Below, in pieces: positions 1-6,215 of a stretch of 7,202 nucleotides of DNA. The notes beneath the pieces were generated by a model. It did no database searches. It was not told where the DNA came from and worked only from the letters and a program-made list of their open reading frames with translations. Numbering within the stretch: position 1 is the first letter of the stretch; each line of letters starts with the position of its first letter. Made by a program: the position numbers and the translations under genes. The stretch comes from JBOFDK01 sp051650305 (lineage in GTDB: Bacteria > Bacillota > Clostridia > Lachnospirales > Cellulosilyticaceae). The stretch spans positions 1 through 7,202 of the forward strand of contig JBOFIT010000253.1 of NCBI GenBank assembly GCA_051650305.1, given 5' to 3'.

Positions 1-1835
1 ACCGTTCCAGGTATATCACCTCTTCCAGCACGCCCCAATGCTTGGGTAAGGAGCTGGAAAGTACGCTCTTCACTTCTGAAGTCCTGCATATACAAGGAAG
101 TATCCGCTGATAAAATGCCCACTAAAGCAACATTTGGAAAATCATGGCCCTTGGCAATCATCTGGGTACCTACAAGTACATTAAAGCGGCGTTCTTTAAA
201 AGCCTCTAGTACTTTGCTGTGCCCTTCTTTACCACTGGTGGTATCAAAATCCATACGCCCTATGCCGTATTCACCAAAGTACGTATTTAAGTATGCCTCT
301 ACCTTTTCTGTCCCATTGCCAAAGAAGCGTATATGCTTACTTTCACAACTTGGACAACTAGTCGGCACTTCTTGATAACTGCCACAGTGATGACACTCTA
401 GCTTACCGGTCTGCATATGGTAGGTCATAGCGATGTCACAGTGCTTACACTTTACCACATAGCCACAATTTCTGCAGTTAATAAACGTGGAATGACCACG
501 TCTATTAATGAGAAGCATCACTTGATGCCCTTCTTCTAAAGTCTGTGCGATGGCATCATGGAGTGCCATACTCACCACTTGCATATTGCCATTTTTTAAT
601 TCTTGTCGCATATCCACCAGATGTACCTCTGGTAAAGTAGCTCCCGTTGCACGGTTTTTAAGCTGTATAAGCTTATAAGTGCCACCGATGGCTTTTTCAT
701 AACTTTCGAAGCTTGGGGTTGCAGAGGCAAGTAGTAACGTGCCACCTGTCTGCTCCATACGCATCTTGGCTACATCTGTGGCATGGTACTTTGGCATCGT
801 CTCTGACTTATAAGTAGTCTCATGCTCTTCATCAATGACAATAAGGCTCAGGTTAGGCATCGGCATAAACACCGCACTTCGTGGCCCAATGACCACCCCT
901 ACCTCACCTTTTTTTACTTTGATAAAAAGCTGCTGCCTTTGCTTAGGTGTCATCCGACTATGGGTAAGTGCCACCCGGTTACCAAAGCGTTCTTTGAAGC
1001 GCGCTACCGTTTGTGGCGTCAGCGCAATCTCTGGCACAAGTACAATGGCGGTTTCTCCTCGCTCAAGTACTTTTTTGATGGCATATAAAAAGACTTCCGT
1101 CTTTCCACTTCCTGTCACCCCTTGAAGTAAGATGCCTTCGCCCTTGCTACTTTCAATAGATTGCTCAATGGTATGGTAAGCTTGTTGTTGCTCATTGGTA
1201 AGCACTTTAAAAGCTTCCTCATGGATAGCATCTGGCCTAAAGGCACATACCTCTTCAGTCTTGATAACGATACCTTTTTTACATAAGGTTTGCAGACTGG
1301 ACATACTCATGTCCAATTCATTTTTCATACGATTATGTGCGATTCGTACTTCTTTTTCTAGGCGTTCGATAAGTTGTAACTGCTTTTCTAGACTTTTTTT
1401 ACCGATGCACTGTACTTTGTAGGATTGTACTTGTTCAGTACTGGCTGCGAGTTCATAAAACACCTGCTTTTCTTGGTGTTCTACTAAAGGTGCTTCTGTA
1501 AGCCCTGGTGGCAAAATCGTATCAATAGCCATCGCATAGGTCGTACCATAAGCCCCTACTAAGTACCTTACGATGGCTAGCTGCTCATCACTTAAGCATC
1601 TCGGCTCATCTACTTGATCAAGTATAGCCTTGATACGATACTTACTTTCAGGCTTCACATCTGTAAGTCCCATCACATAGCCGATCTGATATTTGTTCCC
1701 AGCACCAAAAGGCACTTTCACACGCATACCTACTGTAAGCGCCTCCTGCAAATGAGGCGGCACACTGTAAGTAAAAAACTTATCTATTTCAGGAACTTTT
1801 GCAAAGCCTATAATCACTTGTGCATATCTTTCCAT
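1..1835 (-). CDS. priA: Primosomal protein N' (PriA helicase), C-terminus beyond window
   Basis: PriA is the superfamily 2 DNA helicase that recognises stalled forks and D-loops and reloads the replisome. The 611 visible residues run without a stop. An N-terminal DNA-binding region comes first, with a VPFGAGN segment near residue 42. Walker A is GVTGSGKT (239-246) and the Walker B/DEEH box is 335-338. Eight zinc-binding cysteines form four CxxC pairs (454/457, 463/466, 481/484, 494/497). The helicase C-terminal segment includes GTQMIAKGHDFP and motif VI, which reads QALGRAGRG (598-606) where the family usually has QVAGRAGR. Full-length homologues are roughly 730-800 residues, so about 120-190 are missing off the left edge. 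The ATG at 1833-1835 is chosen because AGAGG lies 6 nt upstream and the MERYAQVIIG start fits the family. It is the last visible operon gene, 55 bp after rpoZ and behind a hairpin, so it may depend on read-through or on a weak promoter around 1859-1864 (TATATT). Identification is very secure. Confidence 0.97.
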   Translation of the reverse strand, partial: MERYAQVIIGFAKVPEIDKFFTYSVPPHLQEALTVGMRVKVPFGAGNKYQIGYVMGLTDVKPESKYRIKAILDQVDEPRCLSDEQLAIVRYLVGAYGTTYAMAIDTILPPGLTEAPLVEHQEKQVFYELAASTEQVQSYKVQCIGKKSLEKQLQLIERLEKEVRIAHNRMKNELDMSMSSLQTLCKKGIVIKTEEVCAFRPDAIHEEAFKVLTNEQQQAYHTIEQSIESSKGEGILLQGVTGSGKTEVFLYAIKKVLERGETAIVLVPEIALTPQTVARFKERFGNRVALTHSRMTPKQRQQLFIKVKKGEVGVVIGPRSAVFMPMPNLSLIVIDEEHETTYKSETMPKYHATDVAKMRMEQTGGTLLLASATPSFESYEKAIGGTYKLIQLKNRATGATLPEVHLVDMRQELKNGNMQVVSMALHDAIAQTLEEGHQVMLLINRRGHSTFINCRNCGYVVKCKHCDIAMTYHMQTGKLECHHCGSYQEVPTSCPSCESKHIRFFGNGTEKVEAYLNTYFGEYGIGRMDFDTTSGKEGHSKVLEAFKERRFNVLVGTQMIAKGHDFPNVALVGILSADTSLYMQDFRSEERTFQLLTQALGRAGRGDIPGT

Positions 1836-1860
1836 AGATCGCCTCTATTCTTTAGAATAA

Positions 1861-1895
1861 TATAAAGATAAACAAGTGAAATTCACTTGTTTATC
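1861..1895 (-). terminator. Hairpin at the rpoZ stop codon (terminator or attenuator before priA)
   Basis: Perfect 14-base arms at 1867-1880 and 1882-1895 are separated by a single base, so the real loop will be a few bases larger. On the minus strand the stem contains the rpoZ stop codon (1891-1893) and is followed by a T-rich but interrupted tail (TTTATATTATTC, 1855-1866). The stem is AT-rich and the T tract is imperfect, so partial termination or 3'-end protection of the upstream mRNA is more likely than a complete stop. That is inference. The inverted repeat itself is seen directly. Confidence 0.6.
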
Positions 1896-2199
1896 CTTCT
1901 AGATGACGCTCTTTGATTTTAATTTTACCACTGTAAAGCTCATCTACAGCAATAGAAGTTGGTTTTTTTGATTTTAACTTTTCGTTAAGTTCGCTTGCTT
2001 CTTTAATACGAATTGGATCGATTGGCATATCAAGCGCCTTTTCTTGTTGTTTGCTTACACTTTCTTCATTGACGATGTCAATAATTTGGCGTGCTCTTCT
2101 AGCAGTTGCGATAACGATTGAGTAACGGCTTGTTACGACTGTTTCCTCAGCATCATTGTTTAATTTTCTCATAAGTTGTGTATAAGATGGTTGTAACAT
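1891..2199 (-). CDS. rpoZ: DNA-directed RNA polymerase omega subunit
   Basis: Omega is the small RNA polymerase subunit that clamps the beta' C-terminal region and assists core assembly. The 102-residue protein has the Firmicutes omega pattern: MLQPSYTQLM at the start, SRYSIVIATARRARQI near residues 24-39 (the conserved helix that contacts beta'), and the clostridial-type tail KPTSIAVDELYSGKI near 79-93. The length fits extended Gram-positive omega proteins rather than a truncation. The start is fixed by a perfect AGGAGG at 2208-2213, 8 nt before the ATG. Only 14 bp separate it from the gmk stop, so translation of the two is probably linked. The usual Firmicutes downstream neighbour coaBC is absent, and priA follows directly. 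Identification rests on motif and context and is secure. Confidence 0.96.
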   Translation of the reverse strand: MLQPSYTQLMRKLNNDAEETVVTSRYSIVIATARRARQIIDIVNEESVSKQQEKALDMPIDPIRIKEASELNEKLKSKKPTSIAVDELYSGKIKIKERHLEG

Positions 2200-2214
2200 A
2201 TGATTGGCCTCCTT

Positions 2215-2820
2215 TTATTGTTCAAGCATTTCTTGAATGTAGTTTTTATATCTATAACTCTTTGATTTTTCGGCGTTGACGATGTGTTTGATCTGTTCAA
2301 CAGCTAAATCTAAGTCATCATTGATAACAATATAGTCATACTCTTTAAAAAGTTTAAGTTCATCTGTGGCACGCATAAGACGCTTTTCAATAACCTCTGG
2401 TGTTTCTGTATTACGTCCAATAAGACGGCTACGTAACTCTGCCATCGTTGGTGGCATAATAAATACAAAAATCGCATCAGGATACACGCTCTTCACTTGT
2501 AACGCACCTTGAACTTCAATCTCTAGAATAACTTCTTTTCCTGTAAGGATTGTCTGATCGACAAAATCTTTCGGTGTACCATAATAATTATCACAAAAAC
2601 AAGCATACTCTAAAAGCTCTGCTTTTGCAATCATACTTTCAAATTCTTCCTTAGATTTAAAGAAGTAATGGGTACCATGTACTTCTCCTTCACGTGGATT
2701 TCTCGTTGTTGCAGAAATAGATACCACAAATTGTTCGTCTTTTAAAAGCTCCTTAACGATTGTTCCTTTACCTGAACCAGATGGCCCTGATAAAATGATT
2801 TTTAATCCTTCGTTTTGCAT
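2215..2820 (-). CDS. gmk: Guanylate kinase
   Basis: Guanylate kinase phosphorylates GMP (and dGMP) to GDP with ATP in the cytoplasm. It is essential for GTP supply and influences (p)ppGpp balance in Firmicutes. The 201-residue length is typical. The P-loop is GPSGSGKGT (12-20). The GMP-binding region follows, with SISATTRNPREGEVHGTHYFF and then EYACFCDNYYGTP, whose tyrosine and threonine residues are the usual GMP contacts. The lid contains the arginine-rich RSRLIGRNTET segment and the later EKRLMRATDEL. A small oddity is D in place of the usual G just before NYYGTP. The start has AAGGAG at 2828-2833, 7 nt upstream. It lies 42 bp downstream of yicC. In Bacillus and many clostridia remA sits between these two genes, but there is no room for it here. 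Confidence 0.97.
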   Translation of the reverse strand: MQNEGLKIILSGPSGSGKGTIVKELLKDEQFVVSISATTRNPREGEVHGTHYFFKSKEEFESMIAKAELLEYACFCDNYYGTPKDFVDQTILTGKEVILEIEVQGALQVKSVYPDAIFVFIMPPTMAELRSRLIGRNTETPEVIEKRLMRATDELKLFKEYDYIVINDDLDLAVEQIKHIVNAEKSKSYRYKNYIQEMLEQ

Positions 2821-2862
2821 AAATTATCTCCTTAAATCCCAAATCTTATTCTTTATCGTCAG

Positions 2863-3741
2863 TTATTCGATATTTTGAATTTGCTCGCGCATTTTTTCTA
2901 TTTCTGTTTTTAGCTCTACTGCATAGCCTGTCACTGTATAGTCGTTAGCCTTTGAAGCAATGGTATTTGCTTCTCGGTTCATCTCTTGCATTAAGAAATC
3001 AAGCTTACGTCCTACTTGGCCGCCTTCTTCTAGTATACCCAAAAGCTGTGCCACATGACTTCTTAGTCTTGTGAGTTCTTCATCAATGGCACATTTATCT
3101 GCAAAAAGTGCCACTTCCGTAGCAAGTCTTGCTTCATCTAATGTTCCTTGAACTTTAAGTTTATCTAAACGCTCTTCTAATTTGAGTTTGTAGTTTTCTA
3201 CGACTTTTGGACTCACTTCTAAAAGTGCATCCACAACGCCTTCTATAAAGCGGGCTTTTTCTTGTAAGTCTTCTTTTAAAGCTTGCCCTTCTATTTGACG
3301 CATAACGAGAAGTTCTGTGAGTGCTTTTTCCAGCACCTCTTCTAACATTTCCCATACTTTTTCAAGATCCAATGTTTTTTTGTGAATACTAACTAAATCA
3401 CTGCCACTCATAAGCTCTGCAAGGCCTAAGTTGTCTTTAAGTTCTAACTTTTTCCCAAGCTCACGTAATGTGTGTACATAAGCCATACAAACAGCTTCAT
3501 TCACAACGACTTCCACATCTTCTTCATTAAGACTCATATAATGGAGATTAACCTCCACTTTACCACGGCCTATGGATGCTTTAATGTACTTACGTATTTT
3601 TTCTTCTAAAGGACTAAGCGTACGTGGCAAACGAATATTTAAGTCACAGTAACGATGGTTCACACTACTGATTTCTAAATGCATCTTATGCCCTGCTTTT
3701 TCACTTTCACATCTGCCGTATCCTGTCATGCTGCGAATCAT
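2863..3741 (-). CDS. yicC: YicC/YloC-family endoribonuclease
   Basis: This is a family of cytoplasmic proteins: E. coli YicC promotes decay of a small RNA, and B. subtilis YloC has been reported as an endoribonuclease. The 292-residue protein starts with the family signature MIRSMTGYG, followed by EISSVNHRY (23-31) and GRGKVEV (58-64) in the N-terminal YicC domain. A long charged helical middle section includes R148..EG. The C-terminal DUF1732 part contains DEELTRLRSH (220-229) and the hallmark GRKLDFLMQEMNREANTIASKA (244-265). A longer reading from a TTG at 3780 would add 13 residues, but that codon lies only about 7 nt from the predicted transcription start and the family begins at MIRSMTGYG, so I use the ATG at 3739-3741. 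Its ribosome binding site is weak (GGGTG, 4 nt upstream). It is the first gene of the yicC-gmk-rpoZ-priA operon and has its own promoter. Confidence 0.95.
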   Translation of the reverse strand: MIRSMTGYGRCESEKAGHKMHLEISSVNHRYCDLNIRLPRTLSPLEEKIRKYIKASIGRGKVEVNLHYMSLNEEDVEVVVNEAVCMAYVHTLRELGKKLELKDNLGLAELMSGSDLVSIHKKTLDLEKVWEMLEEVLEKALTELLVMRQIEGQALKEDLQEKARFIEGVVDALLEVSPKVVENYKLKLEERLDKLKVQGTLDEARLATEVALFADKCAIDEELTRLRSHVAQLLGILEEGGQVGRKLDFLMQEMNREANTIASKANDYTVTGYAVELKTEIEKMREQIQNIE

Positions 3742-3793
3742 ACTGCACCCGCTTTCTTTTTTCTTAGACTTTGCATTCAATCAATTGCTCAAT

Positions 3794-3822
3794 ATTATAT
3801 CACAGTTTCCTTTGAATTTCAA
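3794..3822 (-). promoter_or_regulatory. Sigma-A promoter of the yicC-gmk-rpoZ-priA operon
   Basis: On the minus strand the -35 box TTGAAA (3817-3822, five of six consensus bases) is followed by a 17-bp spacer and a perfect -10 TATAAT (3794-3799). Transcription should begin near 3787, giving a leader of about 45 nt before the yicC ATG. The -35 box shares base pair 3817 with the -35 box of the divergent rqcH promoter. Confidence 0.8.
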
Positions 3823-3839
3823 AAAAAATATGCTATACT
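3812..3839 (+). promoter_or_regulatory. Sigma-A promoter of rqcH (extended -10)
   Basis: The -35-like box TTGAAT (3812-3817, four of six bases) is followed by a 16-bp spacer containing an A8 run and by the -10 TATACT (3834-3839). A TG at 3831-3832 makes an extended -10, which can offset the weak -35. The predicted start near 3846 leaves a leader of only about 20 nt, just enough for the ribosome binding site. It overlaps the opposing yicC promoter. Confidence 0.72.
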
Positions 3840-3865
3840 TCGGTTAAAACAAAGGAGGTTACACA

Positions 3866-5626
3866 ATGGCATTAGACGGCATCGTCCTTTCAAATATTGT
3901 TCACGAACTTAAAACCACCCTTCTAGGAGGGCGTATTGATAAAATTTACCAACCAGAAAAAGATGAGTTAGTACTCACCGCACGAGGTGGCAGAGAGAAT
4001 TTCAAGCTTCTCTTAACGGCTAATAGTAGCTACCCACGTCTTCATCTCACTACTAAGACCAAGGCTTCACCTGCAACCCCACCTATGTTTTGCATGCTTT
4101 TACGCAAGCATCTCATCTCTGGAAAAATTGTAGCCATCACCCAGCCACACTTCGAACGTATCGTAGAGCTTCATATCGAGGCGATGAACGAACTGGGTGA
4201 CCGCGAACCGAAGAAACTTATCATTGAAATTATGGGGCGCCATAGTAATATTATCCTTACAAAGGAAGACTATACGATTATCGATAGCATCAAACATATC
4301 TCTGCTGACAAAAGTAGTGTACGTACAGTCCTTCCAGGCAGACCTTATGTTTATCCACCGAATCAACATAAGACGAATCCACTTGAAGCAACCAAAGAAA
4401 CGTTCCTTGAGACATTAGGCGCTTCCGAGCTACCACTTTTCAAGGCACTTTATACCTCTTATAGTGGTCTTTCACCTGCCATCGCACAAGAAATGGTAGC
4501 GAGAGCACAGCTTGACCCATCACTTAATGCTTCTTCTACATCTATTGAAGCATTAAGTGAGCTTTATAAGAGTTTTAGTGGCATTTGTACCACAGTAAAA
4601 GACGCCAATTACACACCCGCTTTATATACCACTGAAGACGAGGCTCCTGTGGACTTTTACAGTCTGCCATTAACGCTTTTAGCTAGTGAAAAAGTCGTAC
4701 CTTTTTCTTCTGTCTCTGAATTAATCGAAGCTTACTATCATGAGAAAAGCAATCGTTTTGTGGTTTCTCAAAAAACCTCAGACATCAAAAAACTTCTCCT
4801 AACTTTTATCGACCGTGCTGTGCGTAAACAAGCCATTCAACAAAAAGCCATCGAAGAAAGTATGGATTGCGAGCAAGATAAAATCTTCGGTGAACTGCTC
4901 ACTGCTTACTCTTATGCAGTACCTAGTGGTAGTGAAAGTTTCACCACTACCAACTACTATACAGAGCCTTTTGAGGACATTACTATTCCTCTTCAAAAGC
5001 ATTTAACCGCTATTGAAAATGCTCAAAAATACTTTAAGCGTTACAACAAAGCGAAGCGAACTTTAGTAGCAGCTAAAGACCAGCTAAGCCTTATCGAAGA
5101 AGATTTAAGCTACCTTCATTCAGTCCTTGTATCCCTTGACTTCCTTCAGACTGCTGAAGACATTGAAGGACTCAAAAAAGAACTTACGGATATGGGCTAC
5201 CTCAAAAAACGTAAGCAAAAAAATATGAAGGCGCCTAAAAATCCGATGCCTTATATGCAATTCAAATCGTCTACGGGATACCCTATCTTTGTAGGCAAAA
5301 ACAATTATCAAAATGATGAACTCACAATGAAGTTTGCAAAGGCTACTGACCTCTGGCTTCATATTAAAGATGGCCCAGGCTCCCACGTCATCGTACGCTT
5401 AGACCATCAAGAAGAAATAGACGATGTGACTTTAGTTGAAGCTGCTCTTATCGCTGCCTACTATAGCAAAGGAAAGTTCGGTTCCAACGTAGCCATCGAC
5501 TATACCCTCAAGAAAAACGTAAAAAAGATTCCAAATGCCAAGCCTGGCATGGTTATCTACAACCACTTCAATACAATCTACGTCACACCAGACGAACCTT
5601 TCATCAAAAAACTCGCTCTCAATTAG
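3866..5626 (+). CDS. rqcH: RqcH, NFACT-family ribosome quality control factor (formerly FbpA-like)
   Basis: RqcH binds stalled 50S subunits carrying peptidyl-tRNA and recruits tRNA-Ala to add C-terminal alanine tails that mark the peptide for proteolysis. Older annotations call it fibronectin-binding protein. The 586 residues are close to the family length (about 570). NFACT-N begins ALDGIVLSNIVHEL and includes MGRHSNIIL (123-131). A HhH-like segment lies around YSGLSPAIAQEM (199-210), then a charged coiled-coil region (~290-440). The NFACT-R domain has VGKNNYQND (476-484), DLWLHIKDGPGSHVIV (495-510) and AKPGMVIYNHFNTIYVTP (558-575). The DR pair needed for tRNA binding in studied homologues appears as E97-R98, a conservative change. 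The start is fixed by AAGGAGG, 7 nt before the ATG. It is divergent from yicC. Its last codons form part of the terminator, and its stop overlaps that of the convergent gene. A long inverted repeat lies at codons 219-232. Confidence 0.96.
   Translation: MALDGIVLSNIVHELKTTLLGGRIDKIYQPEKDELVLTARGGRENFKLLLTANSSYPRLHLTTKTKASPATPPMFCMLLRKHLISGKIVAITQPHFERIVELHIEAMNELGDREPKKLIIEIMGRHSNIILTKEDYTIIDSIKHISADKSSVRTVLPGRPYVYPPNQHKTNPLEATKETFLETLGASELPLFKALYTSYSGLSPAIAQEMVARAQLDPSLNASSTSIEALSELYKSFSGICTTVKDANYTPALYTTEDEAPVDFYSLPLTLLASEKVVPFSSVSELIEAYYHEKSNRFVVSQKTSDIKKLLLTFIDRAVRKQAIQQKAIEESMDCEQDKIFGELLTAYSYAVPSGSESFTTTNYYTEPFEDITIPLQKHLTAIENAQKYFKRYNKAKRTLVAAKDQLSLIEEDLSYLHSVLVSLDFLQTAEDIEGLKKELTDMGYLKKRKQKNMKAPKNPMPYMQFKSSTGYPIFVGKNNYQNDELTMKFAKATDLWLHIKDGPGSHVIVRLDHQEEIDDVTLVEAALIAAYYSKGKFGSNVAIDYTLKKNVKKIPNAKPGMVIYNHFNTIYVTPDEPFIKKLALN
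4520..4560. repeat. Perfect 14-bp inverted repeat inside rqcH
   Basis: Arms at 4520-4533 (TCACTTAATGCTTC) and 4547-4560 are exact reverse complements, separated by 13 bases. In the rqcH mRNA this would form a stable hairpin over codons 219-232, in the segment leading into the coiled-coil region. There is no T run after it on either strand, so it does not look like an intrinsic terminator. No function is known to me. Confidence 0.85.
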
Positions 5627-5640
5627 AGCGAGTTTCTTAT
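5602..5640. terminator. Bidirectional terminator shared by rqcH and the convergent gene
   Basis: Arms of 11 bp at 5609-5619 and 5625-5635 flank a 5-base loop (5620-5624), with a GC-rich core (CTCGCTCT). On the minus strand the stem leads into a run of T (the A run at 5606-5611 on the plus strand), a good intrinsic terminator for the unknown gene. On the plus strand the tail is TTTCTTAT, weaker but plausible for rqcH. Both stop codons (5624-5626 plus, 5623-5625 minus) lie inside the structure, at the loop and the base of one arm. Confidence 0.82.
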
Positions 5641-6117
5641 CATGGTCCATTTACCACACCAATATTCTGGACAAAGCTTTGCTAAATCCACCTCTTTATC
5701 TTTATACTGCAAATACTGGATTTTATAATGATGTTGACCGATATGATTCATCTTCCTTATACTCGTCAAATCAAACATACAATCGCCCTTCTCTGCATCA
5801 AAATAAAAGCTTTCTTTATAGCCTTCTTCACCGACTATACAAAGTTTCAAATCCTTAAACACCTCGGCTGTCATACTGTTCATTAAGCGGATGACTTCTT
5901 CATTGCCTTCTATGACTTCCACTTCATTTTCCATCAGTTCCGTTTTCAGTCGATGCTTCAAACGTCCAATCATTTCAATCATAAACTCTATATTCCAAAC
6001 GGGATATTCCACCTCTTCTTTACACACATAAGGTTTGGGCACTCTTTTAGAGTCATACTGTACCGCCTTTACGGCGCGAATGGTTTCGTATTGAAAATAA
6101 TATTTCTTTGCCAACAT
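5623..6117 (-). CDS. Uncharacterised 164-residue protein
   Basis: I do not recognise this family. The 164-residue product has no signal peptide and no membrane segment, so it is probably cytoplasmic. It is rich in aromatic and charged residues. The N-terminus (MLAKKYYFQYETIRAVKAVQYDSK) looks like a beta strand. A predicted helix covers about 42-66 (NIEFMIEMIGRLKHRLKTEL), followed by an acidic stretch (62-74) and an aromatic-rich C-terminal half. Five cysteines occur, two in CPEYWC (149-154), too few for a clear metal site. It looks real: an uninterrupted frame, a G-rich ribosome binding site 6 nt upstream of the ATG, and a good terminator at its end. It lies 98 bp downstream of the M23 peptidase gene on the same strand and overlaps the rqcH stop by 4 bp tail to tail. 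It may be transcribed from its own promoter. Function is unknown. Confidence 0.78.
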   Translation of the reverse strand: MLAKKYYFQYETIRAVKAVQYDSKRVPKPYVCKEEVEYPVWNIEFMIEMIGRLKHRLKTELMENEVEVIEGNEEVIRLMNSMTAEVFKDLKLCIVGEEGYKESFYFDAEKGDCMFDLTSIRKMNHIGQHHYKIQYLQYKDKEVDLAKLCPEYWCGKWTMIRNSL

Positions 6118-6123
6118 GCTATT

Positions 6124-6130
6124 CCCCCCC
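6124..6130 (-). promoter_or_regulatory. Homopolymeric G7 ribosome binding site
   Basis: The only Shine-Dalgarno-like sequence before the 164-residue gene is seven consecutive G (preceded by AAA on the minus strand), ending 6 nt before the ATG. It can pair with the anti-SD only in part or with wobble, unlike the AGGAGG-type sites of rpoZ and rqcH. Confidence 0.6.
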
Positions 6131-6138
6131 TTTCTTCT

Positions 6139-6174
6139 ATTTTATGAGTGATTCTTATCCTAAATGTCACTCAT
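6139..6174 (-). promoter_or_regulatory. 8-bp inverted repeat, possible operator over a promoter
   Basis: Exact arms ATGAGTGA (6144-6151) and TCACTCAT (6167-6174) are separated by 15 bases, between the M23 gene and the 164-residue gene. On the minus strand a -35-like GTGACA (6165-6170) and a -10-like CATAAA (6141-6146) are 18 bp apart, and TAAAAT (6139-6144) is another -10 candidate. The arms therefore lie over the putative promoter boxes, as a dimeric repressor site would. No T run follows, so it is not a standard terminator. The repeat is certain; the promoter and operator roles are inference. The rest of the gap (6175-6215) shows only a T-rich stretch on the minus strand. Confidence 0.4.
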
Positions 6175-6215
6175 TCATTGAAAAGGAAAAAATAACCTTG
6201 CTCGCTTGTACGCTA

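Noticed and set aside
666..677. 12-bp palindrome TATAAGCTTATA within priA
   Set aside because: It is short, AT-rich and in a coding region, and is expected by chance at this length more easily than the rqcH repeat.
115..1865. Several plus-strand frames of 75-96 codons across 115-1865
   Set aside because: They are antisense to priA, whose motifs are intact throughout. None has a convincing start site or a recognisable product.
2821..2862. Small gene (remA) between yicC and gmk
   Set aside because: The 42-bp gap holds only the gmk ribosome binding site.
3742..3780. Longer yicC starting at TTG 3780
   Set aside because: It adds 13 residues outside the family, has no ribosome binding site, and begins about 7 nt from the predicted transcription start.
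4100..5650. Minus-strand and alternative-frame readings inside rqcH
   Set aside because: They are shadows of the rqcH coding frame, with no ribosome binding sites and no domain features.
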